A stretch of 64,000 bases of DNA from UBA877 sp034436335 (lineage in GTDB: Bacteria; Chloroflexota; Anaerolineae; Anaerolineales; Villigracilaceae): NCBI GenBank assembly GCA_034436335.1, contig DAOTVO010000016.1, positions 1-64,000 of the forward strand, in the 5' to 3' direction. A model generated the notes under the pieces. It worked only from the letters and a program-made list of their open reading frames with translations, had not been told where the DNA came from and did not search any database. Positions 1 through 8,353 of the stretch are shown piece by piece. Made by a program: the position numbers and the translations under genes. Numbering within the stretch: position 1 is the first letter of the stretch; every line of letters begins with the position of its first letter.

Positions 1-163
1 AGCAGCAGGGCGGGATTCTATCCCGCCTTGTTTTCTTGGCAAAAGCAGCAGGGCGGGGTTCTATCCCGCCTTGTTTTCTCGGCAAAAGCAGCAGGGCGGG
101 GTTCTATCCCGCCTTGTTTCTCGGCAAAAGCAGCAGGGCGGGGTTCTATCCCGCCTTGTTTCT
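1..163. repeat. Tandem array of a 42-43 bp palindromic repeat (4 copies)
   Basis: Four near-identical units repeat every 42-43 bp. Each has a core hairpin GGCGGG-NTTCTAT-CCCGCC (cores at 9-27, 52-70, 95-113 and 137-155) joined by AT-richer spacers of the type TTGTTTTCTCGGCAAAAGCA. The first copy runs off the window, so the array may be longer. Related single palindromes sit in other intergenic gaps (5540-5558, 13739-13802 and a decayed copy near 30345), so this is a dispersed family. No open frame here looks coding. Confidence 0.85.
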
Positions 164-182
164 TGTATCGCCTGTTTGGCAA

Positions 183-1775
183 TCAGCGATTCTTCCTGCT
201 CGGTCGGGATGGACTCAAACTGTGCTGGGGGACATGTTTGGCGTGAATTTCACGATAGTCTTCATGGTCGGGGAAGGGATAGATAATAAAAAACGGATTG
301 GTTTGGACATGCAATTTTCTGTAGAACATGGGGTGAATAACGCACTCGTCGGTGTCGCTCAGGATGAGCGGTTCGCTCATTGTGTATTCAAAGTCTGCCT
401 CGACAATGCCTGTTTTTTCGTCTTTTTTGCGCACGCGTCCCACGATGCCCAGTTCGGTGACGAGCCGTCGGAAAGCGCCGGCGGAGTAATTCCCCTCTTT
501 CCAATCACGGGCTGTCTTTTTGGCTACCTGGTCGAGATAGTTGCCGGGGAAGATGGCCTGAGCGCCAGCCAGCGCCTGGACGATTTCTGGCGCGCCGGGG
601 TAAATCAGGTCGTAGGAATTTAACACTTCTTTGGCAAGCAGGGTTTCGCACTCGCTAACAGCATGGGCGATGTTGATTTCGCTGAATTTCGGGAATTTCC
701 CGCTTTTTATGGCTACGCGGGCGATTTGGTTGCAGAGAATGACCAATTGGCGCGGCCGCATTTGGGTATGTCGCAGGACGTAGGGCAGGCTTTGTTCCGG
801 CCGGCCTTTTAGGTTGCGGACACTATCGCCGAAGAAGGGCGTCCACATCTTGGCGCGCACTTCGTCAAAGTTGTCCCAGTTAATATCCTGAAAGGGGAGG
901 GAATAGCCGGAGTTGGTAAGGGACTTGTAGAAACGCCATGAGATGAGACGAATCAGGTCTTTGGGCCGCCAAAGCATGTAGAGTGGGTCACGGATGAATT
1001 TTGTGGTGTTGGGGATATTGTCTTCGGCGATGTAGGGAAAAATCTCTGCCGAGACGAAGGCTTTGACGTGAATTCCTTCGCGCGCATAGGCAATATTGAA
1101 CTGACTGGCGCACTGGATAAGCGCCGCAGTGACGGCCATCATGGCATCATTGTTTCGGTCGTAACGCTCGAAAGTGTCAATGGCAATGATAACCGGCTCT
1201 TTGCGGGTGAAATCGAGTACGCGCTCTTTGGCTCTGGTGAAGAGCGGGTCCGACAATACCTCAGAGAGCGCTTCGGCCACCACACCGCTTTCATCGAGGT
1301 ATTTGCTCAGGACATGTCTCAATAATTCGCTCACAAATATCGAAAACTTCCCCTTTTTGCCGGTGAAGAAACCCGCATTTTCCAACAGAGGGTCTTGCTC
1401 GCGGTATTCGTGAAATATCAACGACCAGATGAGATATTCCCAGATTTTACGAACATCGTTGACGGCCAGGTCGGGGGAGATGTAATCTCGGTGGGCAATG
1501 CGGTTGATAATGCTTTCATAGATGACCGGCTCATCCACGTCAATATTGTGAGCGTTTTTGATGCGGTTTTGGAAACCGAAATACTTGGTCAAAGAAGTCT
1601 TGCCTGACCCTCGTCGGCCAACAATGAGATAGACTTCCGGGTCTATCGCATCTTCGTTGAAGTGGCTTTTGTCGTAGAAAAATTCTGAATAGTGTTCCTG
1701 GAGGACCTCGATTTCGTTCTCACAACATACTTCCCCAAATGGGTACTGAAATCTGTATTCGGCCTGCGGGTCCAT
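183..1775 (-). CDS. P-loop ATPase, Sll1717-like
   Basis: About 530 residues. A Walker A motif GRRGSGKTS lies near residues 54-62 and a Walker B-like strand VIIAIDTFERY near 195, so it is an ATP-binding protein of the STAND/AAA kind. The N-terminal layout resembles the P-loop ATPase, Sll1717 family, whose function is not established. No membrane segment is obvious. I chose ATG at 1775 because GAGG lies 5 nt upstream; GTG codons at 1778 and 1781 are alternatives that would overlap that site. The gene ends about 20 bp from the palindrome array and has its own promoter. Such ATPases are often accessory or defence-associated, but no partner gene is visible here. Confidence 0.75.
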   Translation of the reverse strand: MDPQAEYRFQYPFGEVCCENEIEVLQEHYSEFFYDKSHFNEDAIDPEVYLIVGRRGSGKTSLTKYFGFQNRIKNAHNIDVDEPVIYESIINRIAHRDYISPDLAVNDVRKIWEYLIWSLIFHEYREQDPLLENAGFFTGKKGKFSIFVSELLRHVLSKYLDESGVVAEALSEVLSDPLFTRAKERVLDFTRKEPVIIAIDTFERYDRNNDAMMAVTAALIQCASQFNIAYAREGIHVKAFVSAEIFPYIAEDNIPNTTKFIRDPLYMLWRPKDLIRLISWRFYKSLTNSGYSLPFQDINWDNFDEVRAKMWTPFFGDSVRNLKGRPEQSLPYVLRHTQMRPRQLVILCNQIARVAIKSGKFPKFSEINIAHAVSECETLLAKEVLNSYDLIYPGAPEIVQALAGAQAIFPGNYLDQVAKKTARDWKEGNYSAGAFRRLVTELGIVGRVRKKDEKTGIVEADFEYTMSEPLILSDTDECVIHPMFYRKLHVQTNPFFIIYPFPDHEDYREIHAKHVPQHSLSPSRPSRKNR

Positions 1776-1819
1776 CACCACCTCGCTGTGTTAAATTGTT
1801 GATTCGCTATTTGCGTGTA

Positions 1820-1848
1820 AGTATAAATGCAAGCAATGTTTTCTACAA
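1820..1848 (-). promoter_or_regulatory. Candidate promoter of the P-loop ATPase gene
   Basis: On the minus strand, TTGTAG (1848-1843) and TATACT (1825-1820) are separated by exactly 17 nt. The -10 box is good and the -35 box weak. The start codon lies about 45 nt downstream. Confidence 0.4.
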
Positions 1849-1907
1849 TGAGGAATTTTATTGTTAGACAACCGCTTTCGATTGCAACAGGGCGGAAAAC
1901 CAGATTT

Positions 1908-3137
1908 TTATTCAGGAGAATTGCCCGATATGGGCATCCCTGCTTCCCGTTTTGCCAGCAGGAACAGCACAAAAGCGCTCATCAGCCCAAAGGTCAGGCC
2001 GCCGTACCAGATGGCTTTCGGGCCGATGGTATCGTTCAGGAATCCGCCGACGAGCGGCGCGGCGGCGCGCGCCAGTCCCCAGGTCAGCCAGTAGATGGAC
2101 ATGTAGCGGCCGCGCAGGTCTTCGGAAGCGCGTCCGGCGGCGTAAGCGGTGCCGGTGGGGATGAGAATCAATTCGCCGAAGGTCAGGATGACCATGCTGA
2201 CCCAAAATCCCCAAAAACTGCTCATCAGCGCCACGCTGCCTACCCCCAGGGCATAGACGAACATCCCCAGGGCAATCATCTGCGCCGGTGGGCGGCGGCG
2301 GGTGAACAAGGTGACGAAATACTGCACGAACACGCACATCAGGGCGTTGGTGGTGGGCAGCCAGGCGTAACGCGCTTCGCTCAGCCCGTAATTCGTCTTG
2401 GTGTAAATGGCGAGGAAGACCCACATCATCAGCGGGGCAATCATGCCAAACGTCACCGTGGCGACAAAGGTCATGAAACGCCCGTCGCCAAAGACTCGCC
2501 GGTAGCCGAGAAGTGTTTGGAGGAAACTCTCTTTGCCGCCTTCCGGCGGTTCACGTTTCAGTGTCTCGCGTGCCACCAAGAGCAGGAGCAGGCCGTAGAG
2601 AAACATGGCCGCCGCCGCGCCATAGAAGGCTAGCGCGTAGGAACGGGCGACAATCAGCCCGCCGAGGGTCGGCCCGATGGCAATGCCGGCGTTGTTGGTC
2701 ATGCGCAGGATGGAATAGGCAGTTGTCCGCCGTTCGGGTGGAATCAGATCGGCCATCATCGCGTCCGAGCCGATGGCGTAGAAGGGCATCGCCGCGCCCA
2801 TGATGGTCATCGGGAGCAGAAAGGCGAGGTAATTTTCGGCGCAGTTCATCAGCAGATAGGCTACTCCGTGCGAGGCCTGCGCCAGCACCATGATGACCTT
2901 GCGACCAAATCGGTCGGCCAGCGAACCGCCCAAAAACGAAACCAGCATGCCGACCAATGAACTGATGCTGATGAGCGTAGCGGCGCTCGTCAGCGGGGCG
3001 TTCAGTTTGCCGCTGATGTAAATCAACTGGAAGGGCCAGATGAGGCTCGACCCTGCCGAACTAATCAGGACGCCAAAGGCCACCAGCCAGAATTGGCGGG
3101 GGAAGGCTGCGAAGGTCTCGAAGAAGCGTTTGTACAT
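1908..3137 (-). CDS. MFS transporter, drug-efflux type
   Basis: A 409-residue protein of alternating hydrophobic segments, consistent with 12 transmembrane helices and the usual length for the major facilitator superfamily. The cytoplasmic loop after helix 2 carries the family motif A (GGSLADRFGRKV, near residues 70-81). The central basic loop (RETLKREPPEGGKES) separates two six-helix halves. It would act in the inner membrane, exporting or importing a small solute by proton coupling. The substrate cannot be read from sequence. The gene stands alone: pnp and its terminator lie upstream, and the ATPase promoter lies just past its 3' end. Confidence 0.85.
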   Translation of the reverse strand: MYKRFFETFAAFPRQFWLVAFGVLISSAGSSLIWPFQLIYISGKLNAPLTSAATLISISSLVGMLVSFLGGSLADRFGRKVIMVLAQASHGVAYLLMNCAENYLAFLLPMTIMGAAMPFYAIGSDAMMADLIPPERRTTAYSILRMTNNAGIAIGPTLGGLIVARSYALAFYGAAAAMFLYGLLLLLVARETLKREPPEGGKESFLQTLLGYRRVFGDGRFMTFVATVTFGMIAPLMMWVFLAIYTKTNYGLSEARYAWLPTTNALMCVFVQYFVTLFTRRRPPAQMIALGMFVYALGVGSVALMSSFWGFWVSMVILTFGELILIPTGTAYAAGRASEDLRGRYMSIYWLTWGLARAAAPLVGGFLNDTIGPKAIWYGGLTFGLMSAFVLFLLAKREAGMPISGNSPE

Positions 3138-3180
3138 TGAAGAACTAGACGGAGTAGAACAAGTCTATAAGTTCTACAGA

Positions 3181-3218
3181 TAAAAAGGCCCTGCGAAAGA
3201 GAACGTCTCGCAAGGCCT
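3181..3218 (-). terminator. Intrinsic terminator of pnp
   Basis: AGGCC-c-TGCGA (3186-3196) pairs with TCGCA-a-GGCCT (3208-3218). On the minus strand the hairpin is followed by TTTTTA. It lies about 40 bp past the pnp stop codon. Confidence 0.8.
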
Positions 3219-3260
3219 GGGCTTTGCAGGTCGGATGGACCGCCGACTTACAGGCGAATT

Positions 3261-5522
3261 CTATCTGCGGTAGCCACCGCTGCCGCCGCGCCGGTCATTG
3301 TCTCGACCTCCGCGCCGGTCACCGCCGCTCGGACGGCGTCCGCCGCCCGAAGGTTTGCCGCCGCTCTTGCGGCTGTCGCGTTCCTGGGCTTCCTCCACAC
3401 TCCAGCCTTCCAGGACGGCTGTGCGGCTCAGGCGGACTTTGCCCGCCGGGTCGATGCCCGTGACCATGACGGTCAGTTCATCGCCGAGATTACAGACATC
3501 CTCCACCTTCTGGACGCGTTCACTGTCCAGTTGGGAGATATGCACCATGCCATCCACGCCGGGCAGAATCTCGACGAACGCGCCGAAATCGGCCACGCGC
3601 ACGACTTTGCCGGTGTAGATGCGCCCAATCTGGGGCGACTCGGTGATGCCCTCGATGCGCTCGCGCGCCAGTTGCGCGCCGAGGCCGTCGGTGGCGGCGA
3701 TGTACACTGTGCCATCTTCCTCGATGTCAATCTTTGTGCCGGTCTCTTCTTGCAGGGCGCGGATGTTCTTGCCGCCGGGGCCGATGATGGCGCCAATCTT
3801 GTCCACCGGAATCTTGACCGTGGTGATGCGCGGCGCGTGCGGCTTCAGGTCCGGCCGCGGCGCGGGGATGACTTCCAGCATTTTGTTCAGGATAAACAGC
3901 CGCGCCTGCCGGGCCTGTTCGAGCGCCTCGGCCATGATCTCCTTGCTCAAGCCGGAGATTTTGATGTCCATTTGCAGGGCGGTGATTCCCGCCGCCGTTC
4001 CCGCGACCTTGAAGTCCATGTCGCCGAGATGGTCTTCTGCGCCCTGGATGTCGGTCAGCACGACGTATTTATCGCCCTCTTTGACCAATCCCATGGCGAC
4101 GCCCGCCACCGGCGCTTTAATCGGCACGCCGGCGTCCATCAGCGCCAGGGTCGAGCCGCAGACGGAAGCCATCGAGGTCGAGCCGTTGGAAGACATGACC
4201 TCAGAGACCAGACGCAGGGCGTATGGGAATTCGGATTCGGGGGGGATGACCGGTTCTAGGGCGCGCTCGGCCAGCGCTCCATGCCCGACCTCGCGCCGGC
4301 TCTGCCCGCGCAGGGGTTTGACCTCGCCCGTGGAGAAGGGGGGGAAGTTGTAGTGGTGCATGTAGCGCTTTGTGTCAATCGGCGTCAGGCTGTCCAGTTC
4401 CTGGGCTTCAGAAAGCGTGCCGAGCGTGGCGAGGGTCAGGACCTGTGTTTCGCCGCGCGTGAACAGGCCGGAGCCGTGCGTGCGCGGGGTGACGTCCACC
4501 TCGCACCAGATGGGGCGGATGTCCTTGGGGCCGCGCCCGTCGGGGCGTTTGCCCAGATTCAAGATGCGTTCGCGAACGATGCGCTTTTCGGTCTCAGAAA
4601 AGGCATCTTTGATGGCCTGCAAGTCGGGGGCCCCGGCTGCAGCGGGTTCCTCTACCACCACGTCATCGGTGGGGATGAGCGCGGCGGTTGCTTGTTCACG
4701 CAAAGCATCCATACCGCTGTAGAATTCCTCTTTGCTCAGCGGTTTGTTGAGCAGTTCGTGCATTGCGCCGCCGACCTGCTCGTACACTTTTTGCCGGATG
4801 CTTTCGTTGGGCAGGGAAATGACGACTTCGCGCTTGGGCTTGCCGATTTCGGCGCGCATCTTTTCCTGCAGGTCAATCAGCGGCTGGAGAGCCTGGTGGC
4901 CGTATTCTAGCGCCGCCACCATCACGTCTTCGGGAACTTCCTTCGCCCCGCACTCGACCATCAGGATGGCGTCGCGCGTGCCGGCGAGGCGCAGGTCGAG
5001 GTCCGAGGCGTCTATCTGCTCGAAGGTGGGGTTGATGACGAATTGGCCGTTCAGGCGGCCGACGCGCACAGCGGCAACTGGGCCATCCCACGGGATGTCG
5101 GAAATCATCAGCGCGGCCGAGGCAGCGGTGATGCCGAGCATGTCAATCGGGTTTTCGCCGTCTGCCGAGAGCGAGTACATGATGACCTGCACCTCGTTGC
5201 GCATGCCCTTGGGGAAGAGGGGGCGGATGGGGCGGTCGGTGAGACGGGCGGTGAGGATGGCTTCGGTGGAGGGGCGGCCTTCGCGGCGGAAGAAGGAACC
5301 GGGAATTTTGCCGGTGGCGTAGAGACGTTCTTCGTACTCCACGCTGAGGGGAAAGAAGTCTATGCCTTCGCGCACGCCGCCCATCGTGGCGGCGGCGAAG
5401 ATGACGGTATCGCCGGCGCGCACGGTGACGGCGCCTCCGGCCTGGGCGGCCAGTTTACCGGTTTCAATGGTAACTTCACGGCTGCCCACAGTGGTGGTGT
5501 AGCGTTTGATTTCGGGTTTCAT
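3261..5522 (-). CDS. pnp: Polyribonucleotide nucleotidyltransferase
   Basis: A 753-residue PNPase, which degrades RNA 3' to 5' with phosphate as part of mRNA turnover. The domain order is canonical: first RNase PH domain (about 1-140), alpha-helical linker, second RNase PH domain with its FSTGEVKPLRGQSRREVGHG region (about 400-420), KH domain with GPGGKNIRALQ (about 575) and S1 domain (about 630-700, GKVVRVADFGAFVEILPG). The last ~40 residues are a Gly/Arg-rich RGG-like tail, probably an extra RNA-binding segment. AGGAGC precedes the ATG. It lies directly downstream of rpsO in the classic order, but a strong terminator separates the two. Confidence 0.97.
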   Translation of the reverse strand: MKPEIKRYTTTVGSREVTIETGKLAAQAGGAVTVRAGDTVIFAAATMGGVREGIDFFPLSVEYEERLYATGKIPGSFFRREGRPSTEAILTARLTDRPIRPLFPKGMRNEVQVIMYSLSADGENPIDMLGITAASAALMISDIPWDGPVAAVRVGRLNGQFVINPTFEQIDASDLDLRLAGTRDAILMVECGAKEVPEDVMVAALEYGHQALQPLIDLQEKMRAEIGKPKREVVISLPNESIRQKVYEQVGGAMHELLNKPLSKEEFYSGMDALREQATAALIPTDDVVVEEPAAAGAPDLQAIKDAFSETEKRIVRERILNLGKRPDGRGPKDIRPIWCEVDVTPRTHGSGLFTRGETQVLTLATLGTLSEAQELDSLTPIDTKRYMHHYNFPPFSTGEVKPLRGQSRREVGHGALAERALEPVIPPESEFPYALRLVSEVMSSNGSTSMASVCGSTLALMDAGVPIKAPVAGVAMGLVKEGDKYVVLTDIQGAEDHLGDMDFKVAGTAAGITALQMDIKISGLSKEIMAEALEQARQARLFILNKMLEVIPAPRPDLKPHAPRITTVKIPVDKIGAIIGPGGKNIRALQEETGTKIDIEEDGTVYIAATDGLGAQLARERIEGITESPQIGRIYTGKVVRVADFGAFVEILPGVDGMVHISQLDSERVQKVEDVCNLGDELTVMVTGIDPAGKVRLSRTAVLEGWSVEEAQERDSRKSGGKPSGGGRRPSGGDRRGGRDNDRRGGSGGYRR

Positions 5523-5539
5523 AAGTTGCTCCTAAGTTT

Positions 5540-5558
5540 GGCGGGATTCCATCCCGCC
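5540..5558. repeat. Palindromic element in the pnp leader
   Basis: GGCGGGA-ttcca-TCCCGCC is a 7-bp stem with a 5-nt loop, of the same family as the array at 1-163. It sits only a few bases upstream of the pnp ribosome-binding site, inside the rpsO-pnp gap. It would therefore form a hairpin in the pnp 5' untranslated region if transcription starts upstream of it. Confidence 0.7.
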
Positions 5559-5655
5559 CTGCATTTCCCGCCATTCATTCAGGGACTGAAGAGCGTGGAC
5601 AACATGCCCGTTGGCTGTTGTCGGCACTATTCAATACCTGAAGCGGCGGGTTGAT

Positions 5656-5688
5656 AAAAAGAGTAGATGGGCCGATGCCCATCTACTC
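5656..5688 (-). terminator. Intrinsic terminator of rpsO
   Basis: A perfect 12-bp stem, GAGTAGATGGGC (5661-5672) with GCCCATCTACTC (5677-5688), has a 4-nt loop and is followed on the minus strand by TTTTTATC. It sits 15 bp past the rpsO stop codon. Confidence 0.9.
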
Positions 5689-5702
5689 GGGCGAACCTCG
5701 TT

Positions 5703-5975
5703 CTATTTGCGGCGCAGTTTCAACTGCTCGGTCAGCACCAGGTAGCGCTGGTAGTCGTGCTTGCGCAGGTAGGCCAGGAGCCTGCGCCGCTGGCCGACCA
5801 GTTTGAGCAGGCCGCGGCGGCTGGACTCATCGTGCTTGTGCGACCGCAGGTGTTCGGTCAGTTGCAGGATGCGGCTGGTGAGGATGGCTACCTGCACTTC
5901 CGGCGAGCCGGTGTCGGTCTCGTGACGATGATAGTCCGCGATGACCTTCGTTTTTACTTCCTTATCGAGCGGCAT
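5703..5975 (-). CDS. rpsO: 30S ribosomal protein S15
   Basis: A 90-residue protein with the conserved S15 signatures TGSPEVQVAILTSRI and LLKLVGQRRRLLAYL. It binds the central domain of 16S rRNA early in 30S assembly. The frame stays open upstream, but the ATG at 5975 is right: it gives the family length and follows AAAGGAA by 8 nt. An ~85-nt leader precedes it after a TATAAT box. S15 represses its own mRNA in several phyla, so the leader may carry the binding site; I could not derive its fold. Confidence 0.97.
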   Translation of the reverse strand: MPLDKEVKTKVIADYHRHETDTGSPEVQVAILTSRILQLTEHLRSHKHDESSRRGLLKLVGQRRRLLAYLRKHDYQRYLVLTEQLKLRRK

Positions 5976-6062
5976 GACGTTTGCTATTCCTTTCTGTAGA
6001 TTTTGAGCAGGTCTCCGCACCGGCAGGGTGAGCCGCGGGTGGGACCAGTCAATGCGGGCGAG

Positions 6063-6068
6063 ATTATA
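6063..6068 (-). promoter_or_regulatory. Candidate -10 box for rpsO
   Basis: A perfect TATAAT on the minus strand lies about 90 nt upstream of the S15 start. No convincing -35 box was seen at 16-18 nt. It implies a leader of about 80 nt. Confidence 0.45.
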
Positions 6069-6260
6069 CCATAAATGTTTTTGCTATTTTTGTATTCCCA
6101 CCGCTCTCCCAGCGTGGCAACATCTTCCCCGCTCAGGATAAGAGGGGGGCACGTTCCTGCGGTCTTAGCGAGCCGTGTACGGCTACCCCTACGCTGACGA
6201 GCATCAAACGCTGGGGAAAGGAGCCGCTCTGGAATGGGGTCATCAGCGCTTGCGGAAGCA
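6069..6260. other. Intergenic stretch without recognised gene
   Basis: This gap lies between the rpsO promoter and the end of the ChlI-like gene. It contains frames that stay open but no ribosome-binding site or recognisable protein. Only short inverted repeats such as GCTTccgcAAGC near the 3' end of the upstream operon are visible. Confidence 0.5.
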
Positions 6261-7478
6261 TTAGCGTTCTCGCTTGCGTTGGCCGGGCCGCTTGCCGAGA
6301 GATGCGAGCAGTTTTGCCATCTCTTCTTCCTCGCTGGCCTGCATGCCAAAATATTCTGTCATAAACTGACTGCGCCGCAGACGCAGCGCCATGGGGGCGA
6401 CTGCGCGCAGGTCGGCGGTTTGGACCTCCAGCCTGCCATCCGCGGCCGCGTAAGCGCGCGCCGCCTCGAACCACGTGATTTCAGCGCGCAGACTGTCTAT
6501 GCCCATCTTCTGCACCAGTTGAATGGCCGGTTTTGCCAGCCGGTCGGGGAGTTCGACGCGGCGCAGACGGTCGCGCGCCGCCTGGATTTCCTGCGCCGCG
6601 GCAGCGGTTTCTTCGCTGTAGAGCGCCGTCATCCCGCGCGGGTTAGAGATGTACGACTGCACCCGCCGATAGGCCTCCAGCCGCTCTTCGGCTTTCTCCA
6701 GGCCGCGCACAATCACGCGCAGACCGAAGCGGTCGAGAATCTGCGGGCGCAGTTTGCCTTCCTCCGGATTCATTGAACCAATTAGCACAAACCGCGAGCG
6801 GTAGGTGGCCGAGACCGGGCCGCGCCGCACGGTGTAACTGCCCTGCGCTGCGGCGTCTAGGATGGCATCCACGATGTCGTCGGCCAGGAGGTTGATTTCG
6901 TCAATGTAGAGCAGATTGCGGTCGGCCTGCGCCAGAATGCCGCGGCGGATGCGTAAGCGTGCGCTGCTCACCGCGGCGCGCTCGTCAATGCTGCCGACCA
7001 CATCCTCCAGCCGGGCGTTGAGTGGTAGTTCTACCAGCCGCACCTGGTCGGGAGCGGTCAGCGGTTGGCCCTCGCCGTACTTACGGGCGCAGTCCGGGCA
7101 GACGGCATCCAGCCCGCCGGCCTCGATGTCCTCCGGCAGACAGCCGTAATAGCACAGACTGCGTTCCACCTTGGGCAGGAGATGCAGCAGCGAGCGGACG
7201 GCGGTCGTTTTGGCCGTGCCGCGCGGCCCGATGAGCAGGATTCCGCCCACGGCCGGGTTGATGAGGCCGAGCAGCAGCGCCAGTTTCATTTCCGTTTGCC
7301 CGACAATCGCCATGAAGGGGAAGGGCAGGGCTTCCGCCAGTCCGGCTTCTTCCGCTGGCAGGGACGTTGCCGTTTTGCCGGAGACGTAATCGAGCAATTC
7401 CTTGAGCGAGCGGATGGGGTGTCCGAGCCGCTCTTTGGCCTCGCTGGCTTCGGGAGGGGGGGGCAGGTCTTCGCTCAT
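6261..7478 (-). CDS. AAA+ ATPase of the magnesium-chelatase ChlI/BchI type
   Basis: A 405-residue AAA+ ATPase. Walker A is GPRGTAKTT (residues 84-92), Walker B is LLYIDEINLL (about 190-199), and GSMNPEEG is the sensor region. These match the ChlI/BchI-MoxR clade, which remodels partner proteins. Between them sits a cysteine set (CYYGC then CPDC, about 110-135) that could bind a metal. No ChlD or ChlH gene is nearby, so a role in chlorophyll synthesis is unlikely; a VWA-domain partner elsewhere is the usual alternative. GAGAGG lies 6 nt before the ATG. It is the last gene of the operon starting at 9773. Confidence 0.8.
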   Translation of the reverse strand: MSEDLPPPPEASEAKERLGHPIRSLKELLDYVSGKTATSLPAEEAGLAEALPFPFMAIVGQTEMKLALLLGLINPAVGGILLIGPRGTAKTTAVRSLLHLLPKVERSLCYYGCLPEDIEAGGLDAVCPDCARKYGEGQPLTAPDQVRLVELPLNARLEDVVGSIDERAAVSSARLRIRRGILAQADRNLLYIDEINLLADDIVDAILDAAAQGSYTVRRGPVSATYRSRFVLIGSMNPEEGKLRPQILDRFGLRVIVRGLEKAEERLEAYRRVQSYISNPRGMTALYSEETAAAAQEIQAARDRLRRVELPDRLAKPAIQLVQKMGIDSLRAEITWFEAARAYAAADGRLEVQTADLRAVAPMALRLRRSQFMTEYFGMQASEEEEMAKLLASLGKRPGQRKRER

Positions 7479-7493
7479 GGCGGCCTCTCTACG

Positions 7494-7979
7494 CTATTGT
7501 GCTTCTTGTTTCTGTTCCAGGCGGCGCTTTTGACGTTCTTCGGCGGCGCGCAGGCGCTCTTCTTCTTCCGGCGTTTCGGGCAGGAGGGGGGGAATCTGGG
7601 TCGGGCGGCCATGTTCGTCAATGGCGACATAGACGAAATAGGCGGTGTTCGTCTCCAACCGTTCGCCGGTGATGGGATTCTCTGCCGTCACACGCACTTC
7701 GACTTCCATGGATGTGCGCCCGGCATAGGTCACCTCGGCGTTGAACAGCACCAGGTCGCCGATGTGGATGGGGTGACGAAAAACCATGCGGTCAATCGCC
7801 ACCGTCACGGTGCGGTGACCGGCGTGACGGGTGGCGGCCAGCGCGCCGGCTTCGTCGGCCAGTTTCATAATCCAGCCGCCGTGAACATTGCCCTGCGTGT
7901 TGGCGTGTTCCGGCTGCATCATTTGCGCCAGTTGAATGCGCGAAGCGCTGATTGGCTTTGGGATATGCAAATGTTCCAT
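7494..7979 (-). CDS. Acyl-CoA thioesterase, hotdog fold
   Basis: 161 residues with the YciA/BFIT-type acyl-CoA hydrolase pattern. The segment GNVHGGWIMKLADEAGALAA (about 32-51) holds the hotdog helix and active-site region. It is followed by FRHPIHIGDLVLFNAEVTYAGRTSMEVEV. It would hydrolyse acyl-CoA to free acid and CoA in the cytoplasm; the chain length is unknown. The C-terminus is a charged Glu/Arg/Lys-rich helix. Its ATG overlaps the upstream gene's stop as TGATG, so the two are translationally coupled. Confidence 0.88.
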   Translation of the reverse strand: MEHLHIPKPISASRIQLAQMMQPEHANTQGNVHGGWIMKLADEAGALAATRHAGHRTVTVAIDRMVFRHPIHIGDLVLFNAEVTYAGRTSMEVEVRVTAENPITGERLETNTAYFVYVAIDEHGRPTQIPPLLPETPEEEERLRAAEERQKRRLEQKQEAQ

Positions 7980-8353
7980 CAGTCTATCTCCTCCCGGAGG
8001 TCTCCGGCATCCAGGGTGTGCAGGCGGAAGGGTTCTTCGGCCAGCACGTCAACGGTCCCGGGGCGCAACTCGCCCATCAGCGGCGCGAGCGGAACGGTGG
8101 CCGGGACGGCCAGGCGGGGCGGACGCGGCGGGGGAGCCTTGCGCGGCTTGAGACTGGCCGTACTCTGCTTGCGGATGATGCGCGGCTCAGTGGTCAGTTC
8201 GCCAACGTAGATTCCCAGCACCGAATAAACTTCGCGCCGGGCGGTGACCCAGCCGACCCATTCGCCCATCCGGTTGTAGAGATAGGGATAGACGAGAAAG
8301 GCTTCCGCGTCGCCGCGGCTGGTGTAAACAGCAATCACTGGAGGCTGGTTCAT
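7979..8353 (-). CDS. Small hypothetical protein, conserved operon member
   Basis: 124 residues, not assigned with certainty. The N-terminal half reads as short beta-strands (VIAVYTSRGDAEAFLVYPYLYNRMGEWVGWV) with a tyrosine- and tryptophan-rich pattern like the so-called 4-fold beta flower proteins. The middle is a proline/arginine-rich linker (KPRKAPPPRPPR). No signal peptide or membrane helix is seen. It overlaps the gtrA stop by 4 nt and the thioesterase start by 1 nt, which supports translation even though the function is unknown. Confidence 0.7.
   Translation of the reverse strand: MNQPPVIAVYTSRGDAEAFLVYPYLYNRMGEWVGWVTARREVYSVLGIYVGELTTEPRIIRKQSTASLKPRKAPPPRPPRLAVPATVPLAPLMGELRPGTVDVLAEEPFRLHTLDAGDLREEID

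Noticed and set aside
28..623. Overlapping plus-strand frames through the tandem repeats at the window start
   Set aside because: They translate the repeat unit itself and then the reverse of the ATPase gene; no start site or conservation.
5984..6474. Minus-strand frames between rpsO and the ChlI-like gene
   Set aside because: They run into the ribosomal protein leader and the end of the ATPase gene; no conserved protein and no start site.
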